Shown: positions 21,849 to 29,575 of the stretch, piece by piece
How the letters are laid out: the number at the start of each line of letters is the position of its first letter
Position numbering within the stretch: the stretch's first letter is position 1
DNA from: a virus
DNA: 33,357 nt
Virus record (IMG/VR): IMGVR_UViG_3300022562_002031
Span: 1 to 33,357 of that record
Strand: one strand, 5' to 3'
The notes under the pieces: model-generated
Database searches by the model: none
What the model was told of the DNA's origin: nothing
What the model saw: the letters and a program-made list of their open reading frames with translations, nothing else
Made by a program: the position numbers and the translations under genes

Positions 21849-24343
21849 GAGGGCATTCCCGCTTCCATGCTGGGGCCTACGTTCGGCCGCGTGTTGGTCG
21901 CCATCGCCTGAGTAGCCTCGGCTATCTTGGCCAGTTCGGCCAGCATTCCGGCGTCGCCATAGATCCCCTTGGATTCGGTTTCAGCCGTAGAAAATGCTGC
22001 TTCCCCAAGATTGAGCTGCTCGCCGTATTGCTGGTCAAATCGGGCAAGATCGATCTCGGCTTGCCTGCGCTGGCGCTCGATTTCATCGGTTACGCCGGTA
22101 ACCTGATTTAGCTTACCGGCCCAACCGCCAAGGCTCTTTTCTAATATATTCGCGTCACTGCTGACGCCTCCCACTCGGGACTCGGATGCGGCCGTGCGAG
22201 AGGCGTTCACCGTTGCGATCAGCCGGTTGCGCCGCTCCATGAGCAGTTCCGCGTCGGACCGCTCGACCGGGCCGAGCGTCGACGCCGTGACATCGGCGAT
22301 CTGCGCATCGATCTCCTTGCGCTTCTTGCCGCGAGCGCCCTTGCGTTGCTCCTCGAGTGCGGCCAGCTTCGCCTGCTTGTCGGCCTCGAACTTCGTTTGC
22401 TCAGCGCTGGTCGCCTCGCGTTTGAACGATATGGTTTTCTGTTCTTCCTCGATAGCCTTGAGCTTGTCCTCGTACTTGGCTAGCGATTTCTGGGCCTGAT
22501 CGAGCACGAGGTTGAAGGCAACGATGCCCGCGGAGGCGAGCGCGAAAATGCCAGGAAGTGCACCGGCGAACTTGCTCAAGCCACCACCGAGTTTGGCCGT
22601 CGTGCTCATCGCCGTCCCCTGCTTGGTGACCGCCGAGGTCAGCGTATTGGTCGACGAGGTCAGCTTCATGTTGCCCAACTGCGACATGGCGCTGATCGTC
22701 TGCCACATCGAGTAGGCGCTGGTCAGGGCGCCGACTCCCTTCGCCGCGACGGCGATACCGACGGCGAGCTTGGCGATCGTCGACGCGGTGTTGGGATTTT
22801 CTTTGGCCCAATCGCGCATGCCCTTGATGATCGGCAACACCTGATTGGACAGATCGAGCAGCACGGGAACGAGTTCCTCGCCGGCCTGGATTTTCAACAG
22901 CTCCATCTGGGCCTCGACCTTGGCGCTCTTCTGCGCGGTCGTGTCGGCCATCTTGGAGTACGCCTTGTCGGCCGCGCCCTGCTTGTTCTCCATGTCCGCG
23001 AGGACGCTGCGGTAGTCGTCCATTCCGCTGATCAGGCCTGAGATCGCCGCGCGCGCCTCGGAACTGTCGAACAGCTTCGACAACGTGTTCTCGTCGAATT
23101 TCTCGGCGGCGCGAAGCTTGAGCAAGAATTCCTCGAAGCCACCGGCGGCCTCGATTCCAGCGACGGAGAAGTCGATCCCGAGACGCTTCGCTTCTTCACG
23201 TGCTCCCTTGGTCGGCTTTTGGAGGTTGGAGAACGCGGCCTTGAGGCTCGTCGCACCCTCCTTCGCGTTCGGCAAGCGAGTCGACAGCACCGCCAGCGCG
23301 GCGTTCGTTTGATCGAGCGACAGGCCGGCTGCCGCTGCCGAGCTCGCCACGTTGGGCAGCGCCCGAGCCATCTCCTCGACGGTCGTCTGGCCGCGCTTCA
23401 CAGCCGTGAACAACGAGTCGGCGGCCTGCGTAGCGTCGACCCCCTGGTCCTTGAAGTTGGCGACGCTCTTGGAGATCGCCAACACGGCATCCTCCTGCGT
23501 CGCCACGCCGCCGATCGCCAGCTTGTTTGCTGCGGTGAGCTGCGCCTGTGCGTCGGCGGCATTGGTCGCGCCGGCGGAGACGATCGAGTAGAAGCCTTTG
23601 ACCTGATCGGTCGGGAGCCCGCCGAACTCCTCGGCTGCGTCCTTCGTGATCTTCTGGATCTGATCGATCGGGATCTGGTCGGTTAGGGTGCTGACCTCGA
23701 CCACAGCCTTCTCGTAGTCCCTGAAGGCGTCGAAGCTGCCGCGGATCCCTTGCTCGACCCGGGACCCGAACTGCTCGAACTCGCCACCCGCGACCGCGAG
23801 GTTCTCGGCGAACTCGAGCTTGCCGAACGGGCCCATCTTGGCCTTGCCTGGCTTTGTCGGATCTGCACCGAGCGATGCCTTCGCGGCGCTGCGCGCAGCT
23901 CGGGTCCGGCGAGTGTTGATCTCCCGCTGGATCTCGCGCTCGCGCAGCTGCTCGTCCGAGAGCGCTTGGAGATTTTTCGCGGCCCGCTGCGAAGCCCGGA
24001 CGCGCTGCTGGCCTGCTCGCGCAAGCGCGGCGACTTGCCGCTGAGCGTCGCGAGATTCCTGACGCTGGGTTCGCTCGCGCGAGCGCTGTGCTGCTCGCAT
24101 CGCTTTGTCGAAGCTGGTCGCGGTGTCTCGACCGCCACCTCCGCCACCTCGCTTTCCAGATCCACCACGACCGCGACCCGCGGCAGCGAGCGATCCCATG
24201 CCGCTGCCGAGCCCGCCCATCGCCGACTTCGCGCGGCCAAGCGACTCCGCGAATCCGTCGGCCAGCTTGGTCGCGGTGGTCAGCCACTTGTGGACGCCCT
24301 TGTCTCGCGCCTTGGCCTGGAGGATGACGTTGATCGTGGCCAT
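21845..24343 (-). CDS. Tail tape measure protein (TP901-type core)
   Basis: An 832-residue protein that sets tail length. The N-terminus is basic and Gly-rich, followed by a long Arg/Ala coiled coil (90-160). A TP901-type region (about 205-430) includes KAVVEVSTLTDQIPIDQIQK and the FYSIVSAGATNAADAQAQLT and AAFSNLQKPTKGAREEAKRL motifs. Two hydrophobic helices follow (about 535-560 and 605-628), then a charged coiled coil. ATG 24343 directly follows the TAG of the frameshifted chaperone extension. The C-terminal coding (about 21960-22160) is more AT-rich than its surroundings. Confidence 0.9.
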   Translation of the reverse strand: MATINVILQAKARDKGVHKWLTTATKLADGFAESLGRAKSAMGGLGSGMGSLAAAGRGRGGSGKRGGGGGGRDTATSFDKAMRAAQRSRERTQRQESRDAQRQVAALARAGQQRVRASQRAAKNLQALSDEQLREREIQREINTRRTRAARSAAKASLGADPTKPGKAKMGPFGKLEFAENLAVAGGEFEQFGSRVEQGIRGSFDAFRDYEKAVVEVSTLTDQIPIDQIQKITKDAAEEFGGLPTDQVKGFYSIVSAGATNAADAQAQLTAANKLAIGGVATQEDAVLAISKSVANFKDQGVDATQAADSLFTAVKRGQTTVEEMARALPNVASSAAAAGLSLDQTNAALAVLSTRLPNAKEGATSLKAAFSNLQKPTKGAREEAKRLGIDFSVAGIEAAGGFEEFLLKLRAAEKFDENTLSKLFDSSEARAAISGLISGMDDYRSVLADMENKQGAADKAYSKMADTTAQKSAKVEAQMELLKIQAGEELVPVLLDLSNQVLPIIKGMRDWAKENPNTASTIAKLAVGIAVAAKGVGALTSAYSMWQTISAMSQLGNMKLTSSTNTLTSAVTKQGTAMSTTAKLGGGLSKFAGALPGIFALASAGIVAFNLVLDQAQKSLAKYEDKLKAIEEEQKTISFKREATSAEQTKFEADKQAKLAALEEQRKGARGKKRKEIDAQIADVTASTLGPVERSDAELLMERRNRLIATVNASRTAASESRVGGVSSDANILEKSLGGWAGKLNQVTGVTDEIERQRRQAEIDLARFDQQYGEQLNLGEAAFSTAETESKGIYGDAGMLAELAKIAEATQAMATNTRPNVGPSMEAGMPS

Positions 24344-24547
24344 CTATCGTCGTCGTCCGAGTAGCGCCGCAAGAACTGGCGTTAGCGCGTGGGCGTGGGC
24401 GTGGGCTGTGCGTGTGCGCTGATGCTCCGCCGCGAGTGCGTGCAGGTTGATCTCGTCGAGCGTCAGATCGTCGAGATCTTCGGGCCGCCATCCGTTGACA
24501 TGGAAGATAGTCGCGCAGCGGTTGCGGTGTTCGGCCGCTGTTCCGCT
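24344..24547 (-). CDS. -1 frame extension of the tail assembly chaperone (GpT-like)
   Basis: This 67-codon segment has no good start of its own and begins, in effect, at the A9 run. After SGTAAEHRNRCATIFHVNGW it reads RPEDLDDLTLDEINLHALAA, a C-terminal helix pattern typical of the frameshifted part of tail chaperones, then a His/Ala-rich helix. It would be made only by a -1 slip in the preceding gene, giving a fusion of about 329 residues. The tape-measure ATG directly abuts its stop. Confidence 0.7.
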   Translation of the reverse strand, partial: SGTAAEHRNRCATIFHVNGWRPEDLDDLTLDEINLHALAAEHQRTRTAHAHAHALTPVLAALLGRRR

Positions 24548-25332
24548 TTTTTTTTGAGGAATTCGAACGCTGCCCAGGCACTCATGGCATCCTCGACGCG
24601 TAGCCCAAGCATCAGCCCGAGAGACCGACCGCTGGCCTTGGCGAGCGCGGTCAGGCGCCCCATCCACTCGGTCTCGCGCGCGGCCGTCCCCCCGTGCATT
24701 CGAATGTGACCGGCGCGGAGCGGCCCGATCGTGAGCGTCCCGACCCCAGGGGTGCGGCAGCGGACGCGCGCGATCGTCCCGTCGATCTCAGTGAGCAAAG
24801 CTTGAGCGACCTTCATCCAAGCGAACTCGGGGGCGCCGGCGAGGGCCTGCTTTCCGCCGCCATCGAAGTAGATGTCGGGGCACAAGTCGGAGGCGTCACG
24901 GCCGGTAGCCGCAAGGCAGAGGGCCATTCCGTCTTTCACGTCGCGGGGATCCATGCGCCACTCGACCGTGTCGAGGTCGATGTTCATCGCGCGCGCAAAC
25001 ACGGCATGCAAGAACCTGTCGCTGCCGTAGTCGGCGACGCATAGGTCCGAAGCCGTGAAGCCTCGGACCGTGATCTTGGTCGGCCGCTCGTCCTCGGACT
25101 CCTGAATCTCGATGCCGTCGGGGGCGACCCGCGGGTCGATCGGGACCAGGTCGACCTCGTATGGCTCGGTGGATTCAGTGGCTGGAGCTGCGATAGCATC
25201 GACGGCGTTGGCGATCGCAAACCACCCGCTGCCACCGTCCTTGAGCTGCTCGAGCGGCGGCAGCATGTCCCCGTTCTCGTCGCTCGGGCAGACCGATCGG
25301 AACGCGGCGTAGAGCTGCTCTGCTTCCGCCAC
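24463..25332 (-). CDS. Tail assembly chaperone (Mu gp41/E-like), zero-frame product
   Basis: A 289-residue protein starting at GTG 25332, with GGGAAG upstream and 4 bases after the tube stop. Two similar chaperone-like modules are visible: TKITVRGFTASDLCVADYGS at about 85-142 and LTIGPLRAGHIRMHGGTAAR at about 200-262. The second leads into a helix with LRVEDAMSAWAAFEFLKKK. The slip site follows immediately. In tailed phages this gene encodes the chaperone that folds the tape measure around tail tube subunits, in two lengths. The open frame upstream to 25395 would overlap the tube gene and is excluded. Confidence 0.75.
   Translation of the reverse strand: MAEAEQLYAAFRSVCPSDENGDMLPPLEQLKDGGSGWFAIANAVDAIAAPATESTEPYEVDLVPIDPRVAPDGIEIQESEDERPTKITVRGFTASDLCVADYGSDRFLHAVFARAMNIDLDTVEWRMDPRDVKDGMALCLAATGRDASDLCPDIYFDGGGKQALAGAPEFAWMKVAQALLTEIDGTIARVRCRTPGVGTLTIGPLRAGHIRMHGGTAARETEWMGRLTALAKASGRSLGLMLGLRVEDAMSAWAAFEFLKKKAEQRPNTATAARLSSMSTDGGPKISTI
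24544..24558 (-). other. Candidate -1 programmed ribosomal frameshift site (A9)
   Basis: On the minus strand the zero frame reads CTC AAA AAA AAA GCG (24558-24544). Any A-AAA-AAA heptamer here is a canonical slippery site. Slipping back one base after residue 262 leads into a coding-like extension that stops just before the tape-measure start. It is the only homopolymer this long I noticed in the window. Confidence 0.65.
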
Positions 25333-25336
25333 GCGA

Positions 25337-25711
25337 TCAGCTTCCCTTCTTGGTCTGGATGACCTGCTTGCCGTTGTACGTAACGGCAACATCACCGGCG
25401 CCGCCCGAGAACGACGGCGGGTCCGTGTTCGAGGCCGAGCGCATCAGCCACTCGTCTCCCGTGTCAGTCTGGATACGAATGTCCGAGTTGCTGGCGGTGA
25501 AGGTGCTGACGATGTCGGTCCCAGCCTCGACTGCGCAAGTGATCGAGACCTCGCCGGCCGTGCCCTGGCGCGTGAATCCGACGACCTCCTGGCCAGCCAG
25601 CACCGGCGTGTTGGTGAAGCCACCGAAGTTGACGCTCGCGGTGCCGTCTTTCACGAGCACCTTGCGGGCGCCGATCACCAATGCTCGAATATCGCTGATG
25701 AGCCTCGCCAT
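25337..25711 (-). CDS. Tail tube protein, Mu gpM-like
   Basis: A 124-residue protein directly after the sheath. It has the tube family's strand pattern: RKVLVKDGTASVNFGGFTNT, QEVVGFTRQGTAGEVSITCA, then DIRIQTDTGDEWLMRSASNT and a final VAVTYNGKQVIQTKKGS. It forms the inner tube through which DNA passes. The sheath stop lies 3 bases before its start, as in Mu. Confidence 0.8.
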   Translation of the reverse strand: MARLISDIRALVIGARKVLVKDGTASVNFGGFTNTPVLAGQEVVGFTRQGTAGEVSITCAVEAGTDIVSTFTASNSDIRIQTDTGDEWLMRSASNTDPPSFSGGAGDVAVTYNGKQVIQTKKGS

Positions 25712-25714
25712 GGC

Positions 25715-27145
25715 TTACCCCTGCACGCTGAATGCGGTCACGACGTCGATCGTGCCGGTGTTGATGTAGTTGGTTCCCGGGATTGGCGGGCTCGTGTTGA
25801 TCGTCAGCTCGTTCGGTCCGGAGCGCACGACCTGGAGATTCTCGTCGTAGTAGTCGGCGTTGTCCGTCCACGCGCGCGCCTGGAAGACCTCGCGGTTCAG
25901 CGAGATCATCACCTGCGCAATGCCGTCGGGATCGATGACCTTGTCGGCCGTGTCGACGTCGTATTGAACTGCGCCGATGTTGTCGACGAGCGTCTTGCCG
26001 ATGTACGGCTGGAGCACGATCAACTGGAGCTGGCGGATCTCGGACGCGGTCAGCTTGGTCTCGGCGTCCTGGAAGATCTCCGAGGGCTGCCCGAGGCCGT
26101 TGAGCTTGTAGAGCGTGACCATCCGCTGAACACGGGGCCGACCGGCCACGAAGTGGAAGGTTGCGATCCCGCTCGAGAGCAGCGTCTGCTGATCTGCCGG
26201 CTGGAGATACTCGGTCTCGTCGGGTGCGATCAGGCCGGGGATGTCGAGAATGTAGAGCGTGAGCTTCGGGTTCTCCACGCTCGCCCGCAGACCCGCTACC
26301 CGGCCCGCCCACGTCCACGGGTTAGCCGGCACGCTCGGGTCGCCGAAGATCGTGACGTGCTTGGTGTCCTCGCCGAGCCCAAGCGTGGCTAGGTTGCCGA
26401 CGGTGTCTCGATACCCGATGAACGCATGCCCGTCGATCTGGCGAGATTCGGTCCAGCGATCGTCGAGCTCGGTGATCGCTGCGGTGAGGTTGAGCGCGGC
26501 CGCGTCCGGCAGCACCCAGTACTTGTAGCGCACGCCCCCGAGCACCGCGATCGCGGCGGCCAGGTCGGGATCGCCGGCTCCGCCCGCCATGGCGACAGGC
26601 GCGATCGTGACGCCGGGCGTGTTCTGCAACACCGTGAACCGGATCTGGTTCCCGTGGGTGCCGATGCTCCGCGCCGTCAAGGTCTGCACGGCCGCGAGCA
26701 CGCTGCTCGTCGCGTGCAGGTCCAGGTACTCGCTGACCGCGGTGTCGGCAGCGGCGGCAATTGTGGCCGCGGAGTCGCCGATGGCGACCGGCACAACCAC
26801 CGACTGGTCCTCGACCTGCAAGATGATCGGCGTCGCAGCTGTCGCCGCGCCAGCGTAAGTGAGCGTCCCTGTCGCCGCGGCGCCAGCCGGGGCCGCCATG
26901 AGCACGAGGGTCACGTCCGCCGAGCGGTAGGCTTCGAAGACCGCCGCGACTTCCTGGTGGGCTTGCGAGCCGCGACCGGCGTAGGTCGCCGCTTCGTCCG
27001 CCGAGAACACGCGCGTCGGCGTGTTGACGGCTAGCGATCCAGCGACCGTCTTGATCCCGAACACGAGGATCTTGTTCGCGGTGAACAAGCTCCCCGTTCG
27101 TAGATCGCTGATTGTGTAGCGTCCGCCTGGTACCAAAATGGCCAT
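25715..27145 (-). CDS. Tail sheath protein, Mu gpL-like
   Basis: A 476-residue contractile tail sheath. The N-terminus MAILVPGGRYTISDLRTGSL and the domain with VFEAYRSADVTLVLMAAPAG lead to repeated beta and helix segments. The conserved C-terminal part runs from AQVMISLNREVFQARAWTDN to the GTNYINTGTIDVVTAFSVQG end. Contraction drives the tube through the host envelope. Start ATG 27145 overlaps the DUF2635 stop by one base. Confidence 0.9.
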   Translation of the reverse strand: MAILVPGGRYTISDLRTGSLFTANKILVFGIKTVAGSLAVNTPTRVFSADEAATYAGRGSQAHQEVAAVFEAYRSADVTLVLMAAPAGAAATGTLTYAGAATAATPIILQVEDQSVVVPVAIGDSAATIAAAADTAVSEYLDLHATSSVLAAVQTLTARSIGTHGNQIRFTVLQNTPGVTIAPVAMAGGAGDPDLAAAIAVLGGVRYKYWVLPDAAALNLTAAITELDDRWTESRQIDGHAFIGYRDTVGNLATLGLGEDTKHVTIFGDPSVPANPWTWAGRVAGLRASVENPKLTLYILDIPGLIAPDETEYLQPADQQTLLSSGIATFHFVAGRPRVQRMVTLYKLNGLGQPSEIFQDAETKLTASEIRQLQLIVLQPYIGKTLVDNIGAVQYDVDTADKVIDPDGIAQVMISLNREVFQARAWTDNADYYDENLQVVRSGPNELTINTSPPIPGTNYINTGTIDVVTAFSVQG

Positions 27146-27393
27146 CAGTCTTCGCCTTTCTTGCGCGTTGCCGCCTTGAGCTCGGGCTCGACTTTCACGA
27201 CCGAGCCCTCGTTGATTCGTCGCTGCCAGTAGGACCCGGCTGCGCCATCGAGCGAGACCGTGTCGCCCGCGGGTGGGAGCACGCGACGACGACCGCCGAC
27301 CACGCTAGGATACGGGACCGTGGCCAGCTGCGGGCCGCGGCCGACGTTCACCGTCGCCGGTTTGATGTGAATTCGCTTGGGTATCTTGGCCAT
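27145..27393 (-). CDS. DUF2635 (Mu gp38-like) small protein
   Basis: An 82-residue protein starting at ATG 27393 (MAKIPKRIHIKPATVNVGRG), sharing a base with the gp37-like stop. It contains RRVLPPAGDTVSLDGAAGSY followed by WQRRINEGSVVKV. The LPPxG....(3)YWxRRxxxGxVVxV pattern is characteristic of DUF2635, found before the sheath gene in Mu-like phages. The 44 codons upstream in the longer frame are a shadow. Function unknown, probably tail assembly. Confidence 0.75.
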   Translation of the reverse strand: MAKIPKRIHIKPATVNVGRGPQLATVPYPSVVGGRRRVLPPAGDTVSLDGAAGSYWQRRINEGSVVKVEPELKAATRKKGED

Positions 27394-27998
27394 CACGTCG
27401 CCTCGAACTTGACCTCGTCGCCGTTCGGATCGCCTGGGTATTCGTCGGTGCCGTTCATCAAGAGCAGCACTCCGTCGCCGGGGCGCTCGCGACCGGCAGC
27501 GCCGAGCGAGATCTCCTGCTGCCACTGAATGCCCCAGATCGTGTAAGCGGTCTTCTCGTCCTTGTCGAGGTACCGAGAGCGAAACCTGACGGATCCGGCG
27601 ACTGGCGGCTTGCTGAAAATCCCGTCAGGGTCGGCATCGCGAAACACGTCGGCGTAGATGAACCGCATCGCCTCACCGATGAAGTCGAGCGCGTCGGTCG
27701 TGCGATCGCTGAGCACGCCGCGGACAACGACGTACCAGACGAACGTCGGCGTGCACTGGATCGTCATGCCGTGTCCGAGGCGCCCAGCGTCGCCGTCGAT
27801 GACCGTCACGATCGAGCGCGGTCCCATGCCTGCGTGCCGCGTGATGAAGTCTTGAGTCACCGGCCCGCTGTGGCCGATCGTCGTGTGACTGGCGTGATTG
27901 CCCATCCACGCCTGCACCTGCGCGACGACGATGTCCCGAGCCTTTCGCAGATTGCTCTGCGGCCGCGGGGTTGGGAGCGCGGGCTCGGTGACCGCCAT
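27393..27998 (-). CDS. Mu gp37-like (DUF1834) head-tail/tail protein
   Basis: A 201-residue protein starting at ATG 27998 (TGATG overlap), or GTG 28001. Its position between the virion morphogenesis protein and DUF2635, and strands such as TFVWYVVVRGVLSDRTTDAL and YTIWGIQWQQEISLG, fit gp37. In other phages gp37 precedes the sheath. Sequence evidence alone is moderate. Confidence 0.6.
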   Translation of the reverse strand: MAVTEPALPTPRPQSNLRKARDIVVAQVQAWMGNHASHTTIGHSGPVTQDFITRHAGMGPRSIVTVIDGDAGRLGHGMTIQCTPTFVWYVVVRGVLSDRTTDALDFIGEAMRFIYADVFRDADPDGIFSKPPVAGSVRFRSRYLDKDEKTAYTIWGIQWQQEISLGAAGRERPGDGVLLLMNGTDEYPGDPNGDEVKFEAT

Positions 27999-28420
27999 CA
28001 CCAGCCCCTTTCGAAGTCGGCCGGGAAGATCTTGTCGAGCGAGCGCCGGAGCTCGCGGCTGAGCCCGACGTACTCGCGGGCCGGTAGCCGGCCATCACGC
28101 GACCCGGTCTGATGCACGGTCGCGTAGGGCAGCGGCGATCCGAAGCCCAGCACGTCGCCCTTGCGATCGGCCTCGAGCGAGTCCGCCAGCGCGCCGGTCG
28201 AGAACAGAAGCTTGTGCTGGGGCCCGCGCGTCCTGGCGTAGTCCTCCGACCACGGGTCCCAGCTCTTGCCCTTGGGGCTGACTTCGTCGTCCTCGAGCCG
28301 AAGCCGGGTGTCTTCCTCGAGCGCTTCGCCGAACACGTCGAGCGCTCGACCGGGCCACCACACGCCCCAGCGCGCCTCGAGGATCTCGAAGTCGATCAGG
28401 CCGTCGAGTTCGAGATCCAT
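27998..28420 (-). CDS. Phage virion morphogenesis protein (gpG/gpS-like)
   Basis: A 140-residue protein. The C-terminal half, LLFSTGALADSLEADRKGDV followed by GFGSPLPYATVHQTGSR and LPAREYVGLSRE, matches the virion morphogenesis/tail completion family signature: l..TG.L..S, then vGs.lpYA..HQ.G, then iPaR.ylGls. It starts at ATG 28420, overlapping the upstream stop (TGATG), or at ATG 28426. Proteins of this family act at the head-tail joint. Confidence 0.8.
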   Translation of the reverse strand: MDLELDGLIDFEILEARWGVWWPGRALDVFGEALEEDTRLRLEDDEVSPKGKSWDPWSEDYARTRGPQHKLLFSTGALADSLEADRKGDVLGFGSPLPYATVHQTGSRDGRLPAREYVGLSRELRRSLDKIFPADFERGW

Positions 28421-28890
28421 CAGCATCCGTACTTTCCGAGTGTTCCGCCGATCCTGACAACCTTGACGATGGGGCCACGGTTCGCCGGTCGTGGCGCGAC
28501 GATGCCGAGGTCGAGGCGCTTGTTCGCGATGTCGTCGAAGTAGGCTGCGACTTCCTCGACGCCGCGGCGGATCCGTTCGGTCAGGACCCCGTCGTCGGCC
28601 AGCGCATCGCGGGCGGCGATCTTGGCGGTGGCGTGGCGAAGATGCGCCGGGATCGTGGTTGGTAGGGCCTGGTACGCCTGCAAGATCTTGGTGTCGATCA
28701 TCGAGCTGGCGGTCACGATCGTCGAGTCGATCCGCAGCAAGATCGTCGTCGGGATGTCGAAGGTCAGCCCGTCAATCGCGAATGACGTCAACGCCGTCGA
28801 CCACAGCTGCGAGTCGAAGTGCATGCGGACATTGTCCTCGGTACCGCCGTACCAACGGATCACGTCCTCGCGCTCGCAGTAGTTGGCCAT
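28420..28890 (-). CDS. Mu gp36-like (DUF1320) head-tail connector
   Basis: A 156-residue protein starting at ATG 28890 (MANYCEREDVIRWYGGTEDN). The family's features are an N-terminal helix with a xxDVxxxYG motif, a central IDSTIVTASSMIDTKI helix and a RHATAKIAARDALADDGVLT helix. It also shows a run of helices ending in RRGVEEVAAYFDDIANKRLD. It sits directly upstream of the gpG-like gene, as gp36 does in Mu-like phages, and is likely to be the first neck/connector protein. Confidence 0.75.
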   Translation of the reverse strand: MANYCEREDVIRWYGGTEDNVRMHFDSQLWSTALTSFAIDGLTFDIPTTILLRIDSTIVTASSMIDTKILQAYQALPTTIPAHLRHATAKIAARDALADDGVLTERIRRGVEEVAAYFDDIANKRLDLGIVAPRPANRGPIVKVVRIGGTLGKYGC

Positions 28891-28893
28891 GGA

Positions 28894-29496
28894 TCACTTC
28901 TTCGACTTCCGCTTGATCGCCGCTTTCAGCAGCTTGACGACGGCCGGTCGGTCTTCGCCGGCCACCTCGGCGCCGAGGGCTTGCTTGAGCACGACGATGT
29001 CCAGGCCCTTGATCGCGGGCTTGATCTCGTCGACCTCGAGCTCGGTGAGATCGACGGCATCGTTCGCGGCGTCCGCCGTGGCGTTGGCCGCAACGCCCGT
29101 GCTGATCATTCCGGAAAGTTTGGCGACCTCGGCCTGGAGAGCGGCGATCGTCTTTTCCTGCTCGCGGGCTCGGTTCATCCGATAGTGCGAGCGGACGCCG
29201 GGCAGTTCCTTGATCTCGTGCACGGCCTCGCCCGGCGCCGGTTTGCCGACGTGCAGTACCGGCCGAAACTTGCCGGGCTCGAGCTCGATCGAATCGTTGA
29301 AGTATGGGGCCGCGGTCCCGCCTTTGGCCCGGCCGTGGCGATCGAATCCTCCGGTGATCCGGTCGAGCGCGGCCGCGGGCGTCTTCGACCAGGTGCCAGG
29401 CTTGAAGTCGAGCCGACCCTTGCCAACGCCCGCAGTGAACTCGTAGAGCTGCGTGGTGTTGTTGTAGACGTAGACGTATTTTTGTGCGGATCCCAT
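28894..29496 (-). CDS. gp35-like structural protein with C-terminal HeH/LEM-type domain
   Basis: Start taken as ATG 29496 (MGSAQKYVYVYNNTTQLYEF), 200 residues; a TTG at 29562 gives 22 more residues of Arg-rich, less protein-like sequence. A beta-rich N-terminal part is followed by a coiled coil (NRAREQEKTIAALQAEVAKL) and a C-terminal helical repeat. That repeat (EVDEIKPAIKGLDIVVLKQA, KLLKAAIKRKSKK) has the shape of a HeH/LEM-like domain. Position after the capsid gene is as for Mu gp35. Confidence 0.6.
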   Translation of the reverse strand: MGSAQKYVYVYNNTTQLYEFTAGVGKGRLDFKPGTWSKTPAAALDRITGGFDRHGRAKGGTAAPYFNDSIELEPGKFRPVLHVGKPAPGEAVHEIKELPGVRSHYRMNRAREQEKTIAALQAEVAKLSGMISTGVAANATADAANDAVDLTELEVDEIKPAIKGLDIVVLKQALGAEVAGEDRPAVVKLLKAAIKRKSKK

Positions 29497-29575
29497 GATT
29501 GTCCCGTGGCTGTTCTGAGCCTGGCTCCGTCGATGTCGCCGATATTGGCGGGGCTTGTTCAAGTCTGCGTGCGAC

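Noticed and set aside
23196-24581. 461-codon minus-strand frame overlapping the tape measure
   Set aside because: Arg/Ser/Gln-rich low-complexity translation; the tape-measure frame is clearly the real one.
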